A DNA stretch of 64,000 nucleotides from Kingdonia uniflora (taxonomy: Eukaryota; Streptophyta; Magnoliopsida; Ranunculales; Circaeasteraceae), in assembly GCA_014058105.1 (NCBI GenBank), contig JACGCM010001844.1:1860001-1924000 (forward strand), in the 5' to 3' direction. Made by a program: the position numbers and the translations under genes. Of the stretch, positions 10,977-22,269 are shown piece by piece. Positions within the stretch are counted from its first letter, which is position 1; every line of letters begins with the position of its first letter. The notes under the pieces are model-generated. The model did not search any database. It was not told where the DNA came from and worked only from the letters and a program-made list of their open reading frames with translations.

Positions 10977-11960
10977 CTATTTAGATGAGATGAACAAGCC
11001 AAATTGAATGGTTTCCTTTAGGTATCTTAATATGTGCTTAACTGCTGCCCAATAATCATCAGTTGGAGATTGCATGAATTGAGATACTTTACTAATAGCA
11101 AAGCTAATATATGGCAATGTGAAGCTGAGATATTGTAAGGCACTGACAGTGTTCCGATAAAGTAGTGGATCAGATAAAGACGTGCCAATATGAAGAGAAA
11201 GCTTAGTAGAAGTGGCCATTGGAGTATGAGTCGTCTTAGCACCATCCATCTTGGTCTTTAGGAGTAGGTCTCATATATAATTTCTTTGAGAAAGTATAAG
11301 GCCTTAGGACGGCCTTTGCACTTCAATGCCTAGGAAGAACTATAGAGAACCCAAATCTTTGAGAAAAAAATTTAATGCAAAGATTGGTGATGAGAGATGA
11401 TATTTGAGTAGAATCACTACCAGTGATAAGAATATCATCAACATAAATGAGAACATGAATGATACCTTTCGGTATACGTCGAATAAAAAGGGAAGGGCCG
11501 ACCTTTGACCTAACGAATCCTTGTTGTACGAGGTAAGTACTTAGGCGCGAAAACCAGGCCCTTGGTGCTTGTTTCAGTCCATAAAGTGCTTGTAATATTT
11601 ACAAACATAATTTGGGAATCGAGGATCAACAAAACTAGGTGGTTGCATCATATAAACCTCTTCGGATAGAAGACCATGGAGGAACGCATTGTGAACATCA
11701 AGTTGCCGAATCACCCATCCCAAAAAAATTATGATTATGAGGATCGTACGAATAGTTGAGGGCTTGATCATTAAGCCAAACATTTTTCCATAGTCGAGTC
11801 TGGGTTGCTGGTGATGACCCTTAGCAATGAGGCGAGATTTATAGTGATCCATAGAGCCGTCGGGACGCTGTTTGATACGAAAAACCCATTTACAACCAAC
11901 AATGTTCATGTTCGGATTATATGGGACAAGTTTCCGCTTACCATTGCAAAAAAGGGTATT
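10977..11960 (-). pseudogene. Copia reverse transcriptase, broken
   Basis: The - strand frame at 11,574-11,909 begins with NIVGCKWVFRIKQRPDGS, the conserved start of copia RT, and includes LIAKGHHQQ and VRQLDVHNAFLHG-like motifs with the first catalytic Asp. The YVDD box is encoded at 11,434-11,445, in a different frame from the start, so a frameshift lies between. The frame at 10,977-11,249 carries YRNTVSALQYLSFTLPYISF and ISKVSQFMQSPTDDYWAAVKHILRYLK, the thumb/connection part. Confidence 0.88.
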
Positions 11961-12539
11961 GATTTATGAGTCCATTACTTGTTTCCAATGTGGGTTTTTG
12001 TTGGCTTGACTAAAGCACGTAGGTTCGGTCTCTTTTGTGTCTAAATCGGCCAAGAGGGCAGATGGAAGGGGGTGAAGGGTGGTATGAAGCACCTTGAGCT
12101 TGTGAGTGTAGTCCTTTGCCCGTGTGATCATAGGATATGAAGGAACCATATAACGTGATGTGACCCGTGATGAAGTTGGTCGGACACTAGGTTCAGGTAT
12201 AGTAGTTTCTTAAGGATTGGGTACAATAGTATGTCGGGGATCAAGTGCAATGGTTTCGTGTGGATGAGAAATAGAAGATTGATACTACTGGATCAAATGA
12301 TGGTTGAGGTAATGCTGATGGTATAAATATAGTAGTGGAGGCATGTTGAGGTAAGTCTGATGGTACTTCTAATATGGGACTCGAAGTAGAGGAATGAAAA
12401 ACTTATGATTTGGACAAACTAGGGGGTTGTTTCATTGTTTATTGAGAATGAAGCTAGTAACATAGGAGATGAATTAAGCTATTGAGATAGTGTATCACAT
12501 TTGTCGAGGAATGGAAAATCTGCTTCATTGAAGATAATA

Positions 12540-13190
12540 TTCCTTAAAATATAGAGATGTCCAATTGGAAGATGCAAGCAATTGTATCCTTTGTGTTGTG
12601 CCAAGTACCCAAGGTAGATACATCATATGGATCAAAATTATAATTTGTTGGTGTTATAAGGCTGAATATGTAGATAACAAGCAGACCTAAAGATACATAA
12701 AAGCTTATAATCTGGCAAGCGATGAAAGAGTATCTCATACGGTGATTTGATGTGAAGGAATGGAGATGGCAAGCGGTTAATAAGAAAAGATGCCATTTGA
12801 AAAACATATACCCAATATTCAAGAGGTACCAAGGCATAGGCCATGAGTGCTAATACAATTTTAACAATGTGGTGATGTTTTCTTTCGGAAGTGCCATTTT
12901 GTTCGTGAATGTGCAGACACGAAAAAGATGAACAATTCTATGTTTCGCAAGGTAAGACTTGAATTATTTATATTCACAACCACCGTTAGATTTGAATTAT
13001 TTAATTTTGTAGCCAAAATAGTTTACAACTTGGGTTTTAAATCTGATAAAAGTACTAAGTGCTTCAGACTTTCAAAATAAGGGGAAAACCCATATAAATC
13101 GACTAAAATGATCAATAAAATGAATGTAGTAACAATGTCCAGATGAACCAAGCACGGGGGAAGGGCTTCAAATATCGGAATGAATTATTT
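12540..13190 (-). pseudogene. Copia integrase, C-terminal part, heavily decayed
   Basis: On the - strand 12,638-12,844 reads YWVYVFQMASFLINRLPSPF, followed by KSPYEILFHRLPDY and YLHIQPYNTNKL. This is the block after the catalytic core of copia integrases. A shifted frame (12,544-12,640) continues with the LGYS/DISIF region. The core between 12,850 and 13,190 is recognisable only in short pieces (such as a Glu-containing stretch near the C-terminal side). Confidence 0.75.
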
Positions 13191-13818
13191 ATGAAGGAAA
13201 ATTATAATGATTTTTACTAGAAACAAGTGGCAAACGATGACTTTTCCCAAGCTGGCAAGCTTCATAAAAGCGCAAGGAATTATTTGACACTACGTGTAAC
13301 TTATGTGTTGCGAGAATGCAATCGACTATTTGGTGAGAGGGATGGCCGAAGCATTCATGCCAAGTATTGGTAGAGATGCGTTCGCCAACGAAAACTTGAG
13401 GATATGCGTCAGACGGACAACGAGGACCAACTTTGACAGGTAAGACATAAATGCCATCTTTAACTGTTCCATGGAGGAGTGCGGTCTTGGACACCGAGTC
13501 CTTCACAAAGTAAGTAGATGGATTAAACTTAAAACTAACATTATTATCTCGAGTAAACTTGCTCACAGATAGAAGATTTTTAGTGATATGAGGGACATAA
13601 AGCATATTTTTCAAATAAAATGATTTATAAGGAGAATATAAAATAGAAGACCCAATAGATTTAATATTCAAGCCTGCACCATTTCTCATATGGATTTGAT
13701 CCCTGCCGTGATAGTTCGAGTGAGTGGAAAGATTTGCCATGCCTACAGTTAGATGGTGTGTGGCACCCGAATCTGGGTACCAAATGGGATAAAAAGAGGT
13801 TGACGGTGCTGCAAGCAT
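13189..13818 (-). pseudogene. Copia protease and GAG-pre-integrase domain
   Basis: A 209-codon open stretch on the - strand. Near its start WYPDSGATHHLT holds the aspartic protease site with DSGA intact, followed by MLYVPHITKNLLSVSKFTRDN, the second protease block. The pre-integrase zinc region then reads WHECFGHPSHQIVDCI, with FYEACQLGKSHRLP (H-x-H...C-x2-C type, the first Cys of the final pair now Tyr). It is the longest uninterrupted copia frame here, but downstream integrase is broken. Confidence 0.88.
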
Positions 13819-14033
13819 CTCACTTGGAGCACTGGGTTCACCATGATATGGCCTGTTAATGTGGTAGCATCTTGATGTGGCATGGCCTACACGGTATCAA
13901 TATTAATAGATCATTGAGTAAAAAGGACCTCGCCCACTATCTCGCCCCCTTCCACGGTAGCTATTTTACCTTCGATTATTATGACTTTGGTTAAGCCCAT
14001 CAGATGAGTTATTGTCTTTGGTGGCTACATTAA

Positions 14034-14699
14034 CTATAAGAACGGGGGCTTCAATATTGCCAATCTTATCTTGTAGATCTCTTGGCTTAAGAGGAAGCCA
14101 ATAAGTCCGTCTAAGCCTACGGGATTAACACGTATGTTAACAGAGGTAATCAAGGATTCATACTCATAAGAGAGACCGCTAAGTAAAAATAATACCATAT
14201 CTTCATCGGATACGGGGCTAGCAACAGCGACGAGGTTATCTCCAATAGACTTTACCTTCAAGATGTAATCGGCCATGAATCCCTTCTTCATGGTGTACAA
14301 CTCATACTTGATCTGTTGGACCCTTGCACGAGACGAGGGGGCAAAAGTTTTTGCCAATATTGTCCACACAGTATGTGATGTGGAGAGGCCCATAATGTGG
14401 GCAAGAACATTCTCAGAGAGGGAGGATAAAATCCAGGAGTGGAGAAGCTGGTCACGCTTCATCCATGTTGTGTACTCTGGATCGACTTCAAGGACATGCC
14501 CTTCTTTGCCTTGAGAAGAAGGAGAAATCATTTTGGTTGGACAGGAGAGAGATCCATCGATGAATCCTTCAAGGTCGTGAGTACCTAAAATGGGCAAGAT
14601 TTTAGATCTCCATACAAGATAGTTGCTTAGTTCTAGTTTGACATTCAGAAGATGGGTAATTGATCCAAGGGAGGGCAAGGTGAAAGAGGAAGAAGCCAT
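14034..14699 (-). pseudogene. Copia Gag (UBN2-type), C-terminus lost
   Basis: A 221-codon frame on the - strand starting MASSSFTLPSLGSITHLL at 14,699, 40 bases inside the primer site. It has the UBN2/Retrotran_gag family features LSNYLVWRSKILPIL near the start, then ILSSLSENVLAHIMGLSTS and TVWTILAKTFAPSSRARVQQ in the middle. LSGLSYEYESLITSVNIR comes late. The CCHC knuckle expected after this region is not in frame; between 13,819 and 14,033 the reading is scrambled by frameshifts. Confidence 0.88.
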
Positions 14700-14739
14700 G
14701 GAAGAGAGTGGGGAAAAGAAAAATGGCGTTAGTTAAATA

Positions 14740-14752
14740 GCTCTTGATACCA
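14740..14752 (-). other. Primer binding site of the copia element
   Basis: On the - strand TGGTATCAAGAGC directly follows the 5' LTR, a plant initiator-Met-tRNA type primer site. Confidence 0.85.
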
Positions 14753-14941
14753 AGATAAAGTACATAGTGATGATTTGATATATTTAACTTACTTTCTTTT
14801 GATTCTATTACTCATTATATAAAGCTACAGAGATAAGGATAACATCTAATCTATCAGTTACAAAGAGATAATGGTTCAAGTAACTACTGGGATATGTAGG
14901 AGAGCATCTAGGTAGTTTCTTTAGCATCTTTATCTCCAACA
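14753..14941 (-). repeat. 5' LTR of the copia element
   Basis: 189 bp, read on the - strand from TGTTGGAGATAAAG (14,941) to CTTTATCT (14,753). Direct repeat of 10,283-10,474. Confidence 0.88.
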
Positions 14942-14946
14942 TGTAT

Positions 14947-15470
14947 GAGGTATGGTTGGTTTAGCTACTTCGGTGCATATACAGATTTTGTTGAAAGTTT
15001 CTAATGCTCTTAGCTGTACCACTAATTGTCTTGCTCCTCTTTCTAAGGTTTGACTTCACTATACACACTAAATAGATGGTATCCCTTAGATTTCCTAGTT
15101 TAAGCATAAAATAACAACTTTGAGATTTCTAAGCATAAAATAACAACTGTGAGATTTCTTAGCTTAAGCATAAAATACCAAATGTGGTAGTGAAAGCCTT
15201 TTATATTAAAATATCTATTGTAACATATATGCGACAATTATTATAATTTTGCTTACATTCATTTAATTGTACTCTTGGTTTGATTTGGAAATGAAGCTTA
15301 TGCCTTGGTTACCAAATAACCTTGTTACATGATCTGATCTACACACTCTTGTGAACTTTCAGGTAGTTTAACCCATAAGGAGTTTGAACATTACTAGAAT
15401 TTGAGTATATTAAACACATCTTAGTTCTTTTTTGTTTCTGTTAGAAAATGGCAAAATAGTTACTAGGTAG
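14947..15470. other. No gene recognised
   Basis: AT-rich. It holds a short local duplication of TTTCTAAGCATAAAATAACAACT-like phrases around 15,095-15,180 and nothing else I recognise. Confidence 0.55.
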
Positions 15471-15929
15471 GAATCTTGAAAATATTTGGGCACTAGCCAT
15501 GTTGATTTTTTTTATTTTTTTTTTGCATTTTTGTTATTTTGACAGTGATTATTTTTTATGATTTTTTTTATGGATTATAAGCTCAAAAATGGAGAGAGCG
15601 CTCAAACTTTTGAGAGGTTAATGGTTTTTCATTTCGATTAAAAAATAAAATAAAATTGTGGAACAACAATGAATGCATTTGTTGTGTATGTTTAATATAA
15701 ATGTCATTTTCTCCTCGAAGTGACATAAATCATAACATTTATAACTGTCGCATTTTTTTTTTATAAACAATAACAACGTATTTTTATGCTATAAAAGTAC
15801 GACACTTATTACTGTCGTTAACAACAACGAATCCATTTTTTATGACAGTTATTAACAATATAATATAAGTAGTTAATCTACTATCAACGACATATATATT
15901 TCTTGTTAATAACCATTTTTCATGCAGTG
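15470..15929. repeat. Possible CACTA-type terminal sequence or MITE
   Basis: The right end, read on the - strand from 15,929, starts CACTGCATGAAAAATGG. It is followed by many short phrases such as GTCGTTGATAG, TTAACGACAG and GCGACAGTTATAAA in both orientations. That pattern of CACTA ends with subterminal repeats suits En/Spm-like elements. A partner end near 15,471 (CACTAGCCATG) is only weakly similar, and I see no matching 3-bp target duplication. Confidence 0.3.
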
Positions 15930-16379
15930 ATTATTAGGACTTGTGGGATCAAGATGATGGTTTGGGAGCGAAAGCACCGCCAAGCTTGGCAAGCATCCAA
16001 TGTTTTGGTGCCTTGAGTTTCTTCAAATGTTTTCTCAATCCCCTAGCAACGGTTACAGTTGAATGCAAGTAGAAAACCTAGGGTCTTAGCTATCTTTGAG
16101 TTCTTTAAATACACCAAAGACGAAACCGATTTTGTTTAATATAACTTCTACATCGGTGTTTCATTTCATTTTGTTTGTTCTAGAATGGTGTTTTGCTACA
16201 TTTTGTTTATTAACTATGTATATCTATCTATTATCTTATTTAGTTTGAACTTATACATTTGTTTAATATTAATAATAATAGTAATATTGTTATAGTGATG
16301 CATAATAACCAATTAAATAAAACAATTTTCAGTTGGAGTGTATTATTTTTATTGGCCATTTTAACAAGTTTCTAAATCC
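15930..16379. other. No gene recognised
   Basis: Non-coding by eye, with short runs of AAT/ATA. It may belong to the flank or to the 5' end of the Helitron, whose start is not located. Confidence 0.5.
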
Positions 16380-16781
16380 TTTTCGGAATTAGTTGGGCGA
16401 AGACAAATTAAGAAAACCGCTAAAGTTCTAGCTGCTGAGGAACAAAATTGGTTAAAGCAAGAACGGATTAAAAATACAAGTCTAGCGTTTGGTTCCCTTA
16501 CAATTCAAAAAAAAAACTGATACCTATTACATCAGTAACATTGCCAAGTAATATTAATATTCTTACTATTTTTTTGCAGATGAAAGTTCTAATCCCATGG
16601 CTAATATTTTGTTAAATACAAACTCTATGAACCATCAAATAGATTCATCTTTAAAAAATACTTTTGCATCAAATAAATTTAGAATTTAATACTACATATG
16701 TTCCCTTTCAAATCATAAAATACATTTTTTTTTTATTGTAATGAAGTTTACAAATTTTTATGCTTAAATATAAAAGTCAGG

Positions 16782-17765
16782 GTGCTGAATAATGTTGACA
16801 ATCGCAACGGGGCTGCACGATTATTGAAAAATGCACGAAACAGACTTCGATATCATCAAAAAAATGCTACTAAGAAATTTATATCTACAGTGGTTAATTC
16901 TCTTCCTGGTAATGTAATTTGTGTTATGTTTATAGTATTTGACTTCTTATTTAATTTATGTATTCTTTGGCATAATTATTTAAAACTAATGTCCTTTATT
17001 TTTTTTACATTATTTAACAACCAAAGATTCAAAGGTACTTAAAGAGATCCTCATTAGTAAATGTAATGCAAGGGGTTGTGAAGCAAAGACAAAAAAAAGT
17101 GGTGATATTAGATTGCATAATATTAAAGCATCGAATATTCATGTTGATATAGGTGATCATTTTACATCTATTTCTAGTATGGATTATTCGCTTCTATTCC
17201 TATGCATTCAACAAGTACACTAAGTTCATCTATACTAAAATCAACTGCCATCATTATTCTTGAACTACCTCGCATACTAACGAAGACAGGTAATATATTA
17301 CCAAAAGAAAAATTCAACTTCTGCTTGCATTACTCAAACTAAAATAATTAATAAACCTACAGTATCACCTATGTGAAATACTCCAATGAAAAAGGGTAAT
17401 ATCACTATTTATAGGGCTCAAATGAATGGAAATAATGATTCTAAGATCAATCCAATACTAGGTAATGCAAAAAAAATAATTAAAAACCCACTTCCCAAAT
17501 GTATGAAAAAAGCAACTAAATGTGCATTGACTACCGTACTAATTAATGAATCAAAGAAAATAATAACTTAAGAAATAAAGTCATGGAAGAATATAACCGA
17601 GTTCCCAAAAGAAGTTTGTCTGGGCATAATTGTCCTAGGAATTTTGTAGATTTCGAAAAATTTAAGCGCCACAAACTTCCACCTCTACGACATTGTAAAC
17701 ATTGTAAGGCATGACTATTTTACAAAGAGTCGAAAGGATTTTGTTGTTTAAGTGGTAAAGTAGAA
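16782..17765 (+). pseudogene. Helitron N-terminal region, broken
   Basis: The frame at 16,782-17,042 has GAARLLKNARNRLRYHQKN, a basic N-terminal phrase seen at the start of plant Helitron proteins. After a long decayed stretch, 17,650-17,765 reads KLPPLRHCKHCKA then FYKESKGFCCLSGKVEL. This is the Cys-rich motif (C-x2-C...CC) that precedes the Helitron_like_N domain. AT-rich introns or insertions probably separate these parts. Assignment of the first part is weaker than the second. Confidence 0.7.
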
Positions 17766-18990
17766 TTGAAAATGCCTCCCATACCTATTGAATTATCCAA
17801 TAGTTATAATGACCAAACAACAGTTGGAAGAGATTTTAGAATAAATATACGTATATACAATCATGCTTTCCAATCAACATCTATTAGTGTTACATTGGAT
17901 GAATCATTTGATAATGCAACAAATGACATATACACATTTAGGGCACATGGTCAAATATATCATCAAATTGGTAGTTTCTTCCCATAGGAAGAAGAGAGGG
18001 GCCGATTAATACAAGTGTTCTTCTATGATCCTCACCTTAAACTTCAAAATAGACTTAAGGAGAATGATGCTTTAGTTAGTACGACAGTTGTTAGGTTAGG
18101 AAATATTCTTGACAAGTACAATGTCTTCATACAAGGTTATAAAAAATTTGATGCTTTACCAAATATTAGAAACTGTGATTTTGTTAGAAAATCTCGAGCA
18201 ATAGGTGCACCACAGTATATAGAGCCAACTTGTGATGATATAGCAGGAATTGTGTCAGGTGGAGACGAAGAAAATGTTGGTAGAAATATTGTTGTTCACC
18301 CTGAAGGAAAAGAAAAGCAATTTATGTAAGAGAATTGTGGCTATTATGACTCTTTACAATATCTTTGTTACTTCCTCTTAGAACTTATGGATGGGATATA
18401 ACACTCTTGAATAAAGATGGAACAAAACTCACAGTCTGTGCTTATAATGCATATTTGTTGCAAGTATGTCATGGGTATAACTCTCTTATACATAGAGGCG
18501 AACGTTTGTTTCAACAATACCTGGTAGATCAGTGTGTTAAAATACAAAATGGTAACCTGCAATGGTATATAAATCATCAAAAAGAGGTGTGGGATGATTT
18601 GTATCAGGGAATACATGATTCTTTTGAATTTGGTAAAACCTCTGGTAAAAATATAGGGAAACGAATTGTATTACCATCTTCGTTTAATGGTAGTCTTCGT
18701 GATATGTTCCAGAGATTTCAGGACACAATGACGTTGGTCCAAAAATATGGTAAGCTAGAGTTATTCATAAATATGACTTGTAACCCAATGTTGTCAGAAA
18801 TACAAAATGCTTTAGGTCAAGGTCAACAAGCTCAAGATCACCCGAATTTAGGTTCTCATGTATTTCAAGCTAGGTCAATGGTTCTGTACTTGGTAAGTTT
18901 AAAGCCTACGTGTATATTATAAAATTTCAGAAGAGGGGTAACCCACACGAATATATGCTGGTAATCCTTCATAAAGAAGATTGATTAAAA
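17766..18990 (+). pseudogene. Helitron_like_N and Rep domain, HUH motif altered
   Basis: 17,766-17,987 and 18,015-18,329 carry the region with YTFRAHGQIYHQIGSFFP and an IQVFFYDP phrase. 18,365-18,922 holds YLVDQCVKIQNGNLQWYINH, LPSSFNGSLRDMFQRFQD and NMTCNPMLSEIQNAL. These are the hallmark blocks before the Rep nuclease motif. The motif itself is at 18,937-18,960 in another frame: GNPHEYMLVIL, where active Helitrons have His-hydrophobic-His (PHAH). The second metal-binding His is Tyr here (CAC GAA TAT at 18,946-18,954). Confidence 0.88.
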
Positions 18991-19735
18991 GGTCCCGATG
19001 AATAGGTTAAAGTTGTTAGAGCTGAATTTCCCAATGAAAGTGAAGAACCTGATCTATTTGAGATATTTAGAAAGCATATGGTCCATGGACCTTGTGGTGA
19101 GATGAATTCCAAATTAGTATGTGCAAAAGATGGGCCATGTAAGAAAGGTTATCCAAAGGGATATGCTGAACATACAATCCCAGGAAATTACTCATACCCT
19201 ATTTATCGATGACGAAAGATGGAAAAATCTATACAGGTTAACACTTTTGAAAAAAGATGGTGGATGATGCATGGGTTGTTCCTTATAATTCATATTTACT
19301 TAAAAAATATGATTCTCACATAAATGTAGAATTATGCAGCAGTATTAAGTGTGTTAAGTATTTATACAAATATATATATAAAGGGCTTGATCGCGTTTCT
19401 ATGGAAATTAATCCAGAAGCCAAGGTTGATGAAATAAAGCAATTTATAGATGCAAGGTGGATATCTCTACCCAAAGCAGCTTGGAGGTTGTTCTCATTTG
19501 GGATGAGCCAAATATATCCTAGCGTACAACGAATGCCAATCTATTTTCCGAACAAACAACAAGTTAGATTCTTTGATTTCCAATGTCTAGAGCAGATTAT
19601 GAATGATAAAAACAACCTAAAGACTATGTTAATAGATTTTTTCCTACTAAATCTAAAGGATACAAATGCAAGAAAATATTTATATCGCGAAATTCCTGAA
19701 CACTATTATTGGGAAAGTACATATCAAATATGAAA
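18991..19735 (+). pseudogene. Helitron Rep, Cys motif and twin tyrosines
   Basis: Around 19,030-19,170 the reading gives FRKHMVHGPCGEMN, then CAKDGPCKKGYPKGY, the conserved Cys block downstream of HUH. A frame at 19,257-19,733 follows, with VVPYNSYLLKKYDSHINVEL, then the catalytic tyrosine block YLYKYIYKG. The two tyrosines three residues apart are retained at 19,359-19,361 and 19,371-19,373. YPSVQRMPIYFPNKQQVRF and ARKYLYREIPEHYYW lead toward the helicase part. Confidence 0.88.
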
Positions 19736-19787
19736 TAAACGTGTTAGTAAGGTACAATGTATTGGAAGAGTATACATAGTTACACCA

Positions 19788-21660
19788 TTGAAGGGAGAAC
19801 GATTCAACTTAAGGATTTTATTGAATCATGTTAGAGCACCTATATCATTTGATGATTTACTTACTATTAATGGTGCAGGGTACCAATCTTTTAAAAGAGT
19901 GGCTGAGGCATTTGGCTTGTTAGAGGATGATAAAAGCATAAGGTTAAGTTTAGAAGGGGTTGTTATAGGCAAAATGCTAGTTGCTTTGAGGAAATTATTT
20001 GTTACATTATTGATTTTCTATGAACCAGCTAAAGTTTTGATTTTGTGGCGAGATTTTAAAGATGAAATGTTAGATAATTATCGTAAAAAGTACAATTTCA
20101 GTAAAAATAAGCTTTAAACAAAACTTTTGAGAGAAATTAATGATCTACATGGAAAACATAGCAAAAGTGTTCTCGATTATGATTTACCTTGATTAAATAT
20201 ATCTAATGTGGATGATGAACTATTTAGTTTGCTTAGAGATGAACTAGATGTACAACATTAGATGAAGATAAAACTTTCAAAGCGAAATTAAACATCAAAC
20301 AAAGGTATGTATATGATAGAATATTAAGTGTAGTTTAAAATAACGAAAGTAAAGTTTTTTTTATTGATGGTCCTAGAGGGACGGGAAAAGCCTTTGTTTA
20401 TCGCGCAGTTCTAGCGGAATTATGACAAAGCGGTAATATTACTATAGCTACAACCTTATAAGAAATAGCCTCAACTATTTTGCCTGGTGGTCACACAACA
20501 CATTCTAGGTTCAAATTGCTATAATCCCATCATCAAATTCGACATGTAACATAAATAAGCGAACACATTTAGCAAAGCTCATTCAACAAGCTAAAGTTCT
20601 AATATGGGATGAGTCCCCCATGATGCATAAATATCATTTTGATGCATTGGATAGAACTCTTCGTGACATTCTGGAATGTGAATTAGCATTTGGGGGTAAA
20701 ATTGTTATTCTAGCTGGTGATTTTCGACAAGTTTTACCAGTGATAACAAGGTCTAGTAGAGCAGAAACCGTAAATGCATGTATTATTAATTCTTACTTAT
20801 GGAAAGTTGTTGAGGTAATTCAGTTAAAAGAAAATATGAGAGCAGCTAATGATATAAATCACTCTGAGTTTTTCTAAAAGTTGGTAATGGTGAATGTAAC
20901 GTTGCTCCTGACGACGGGATAGTTCGCATACTTGATGAGATGGTTCTAAATTTTGAAGATGGAAATTCAATATACAATTTGATAGACTTTGCTTTCCCAA
21001 GCTCGACTAAGATGGCCAATGATAGAGATTATATGACAAGCAAGGCTATTGTAAAACCTTTAAACGAGCATGTGGACTTACTTAATAATCACATAATTAG
21101 ATCTTTTCCTGGTATGCAAGTTACTTATTATTCAACTGATACTGTTAAGAATGATCCCCATAACTTATATACATTATAATTTTTAAATTCAACTACACCT
21201 AGTGGTTTACCTCCACATAAATTGACCTTAAAGATAGGTTCCCTAATTATGTCGTTATGAAATATTAGCTCAAAACATGGATTATGTAATGGCACTAGAC
21301 TGGTAGACAAAAGATTTGATAAAAAATGTAATAGTGGCAACTATAATTACTGGACATAATAAAGAGTAAGATGTCTTCATACCACGTATATCATTAAGAC
21401 CTTCAGAAAACATTAACCTTCCTTACATTCTTGTTCGCCTAGAATTTCCTATACGTTTACACTTATAATAAACAAATCACAGGGACAAACAATCTCTAGA
21501 ACTGCCATTTTCTTACCAGAATAGGTATTCAGCCATGGATAATTATACGTTGCTTTGTCTAGAGGTGTATCAAGAAATAAGACAAGACTTTTAATACAAA
21601 ATGTAAATTAAATGGAGAACCAGGAGTACACACTCTCAATGCTATGTATAAAGTTCTTAA
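19788..21660 (+). pseudogene. Helitron PIF1-like helicase domain, broken
   Basis: 19,788-20,117 contains GERFNLRILLNHVRAPISFDDL, the Helitron linker. Walker A is at 20,369-20,392 and reads GPRGTGKA, with Lys kept and the usual final Thr changed to Ala. Walker B, IWDESPMM, has Asp-Glu at 20,608-20,613. VILAGDFRQVLPVI follows at about 20,702-20,745, then LKENMRA. Near 21,470-21,580 NKSQGQTISR and LYVALSRGVS, the last helicase motifs, are present. Several stops break the frame, including one at 20,875. The family unwinds DNA during rolling-circle-like transposition. Confidence 0.9.
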
Positions 21661-21740
21661 ACTCTAATTTTTTTTTAGTAATTTTCATGTTAATTAGGTA
21701 TAATAAAATAATAAATAATCTTATTTATGTAACTAGGTAA

Positions 21741-22261
21741 TGCATTATTTACTAATATATTTAAGCTATAATGTACTAATTGCCAGGGAATATGTTGCCA
21801 GTAATTTCAGTATGGATTTCAGTCTTTCAATAAAAGGTACCTTAAATGTTACAAATGAATAGTTGCAGTATAACTCAAGCTATTAATTGATCAACGACTT
21901 TTTGATACCTTATTTGTGGTTATTTGGTACATTAATAACACTAACTAGCTAGCAAACTTTTGTTATTAGGTGTTCTACTTTAATTACCCTTTTCATGTTG
22001 CCTTTCAATCATACATATCTATGTGAATATGATAGGAATCAGGGTAGCTAATCCCAATCCCTCGTCCCAAGAACGATAAACAGAAACGCCAATAAAAAAT
22101 TATACGAAAGCAAGAACACAATAATTTACCCGGAGGAGGGAAGTGGAAAACCTTTGCGGATAAAAAACCACTCCCCGCGAACAATTTACTAATAAAAGAT
22201 CAAAGGTTACAACGATCTCTACAAGTTTCTCAAGCTTTAATGGAGTCTTACAAACCCAAGG
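21741..22261. other. No gene; possible decayed LTR-like sequence
   Basis: No coding signal. On the - strand 22,040-22,250 has phrases such as GTGGTTTTTTATCCGCAAAGGTTTTCCAC that recall the R/U5 part of plant LTRs, but no partner copy is in the window. Confidence 0.35.
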
Positions 22262-22269
22262 TTACTCTA

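Larger units (their letters stand above)
10283..14941 (-). mobile_element. Ty1/copia retrotransposon, decayed, full structure
   Basis: On the - strand the order is LTR, primer site, gag, protease, integrase, RT, RNase H, polypurine tract, LTR. This is the copia order, with integrase before RT. LTRs are about 190 bp. Likely target duplications are AGTAT (10,278-10,282) and TGTAT (14,942-14,946), matching at 4 of 5 bases. All domains carry stops or frameshifts. The Gag start (SLGSITHLLNVKLELSNYLVW) resembles Ale/Retrofit-type copia elements, which is an inference from wording only. Confidence 0.92.
16380..21740 (+). mobile_element. Helitron, degraded autonomous copy
   Basis: The + strand encodes, in pieces, the Rep/helicase protein of plant Helitrons: Helitron_like_N region, rolling-circle Rep part, then PIF1-type SF1 helicase. 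Stops and frameshifts occur throughout. The 5' TC end is not identified. A possible 3' end is a perfect 8-bp palindrome at 21,711-21,728 followed by CTAG at 21,733-21,736, but the next base is G rather than the expected T, so the boundary is tentative. Confidence 0.9.

Noticed and set aside
14275..14514. 79-codon + strand frame
   Set aside because: Opposite-strand shadow of the copia Gag frame.
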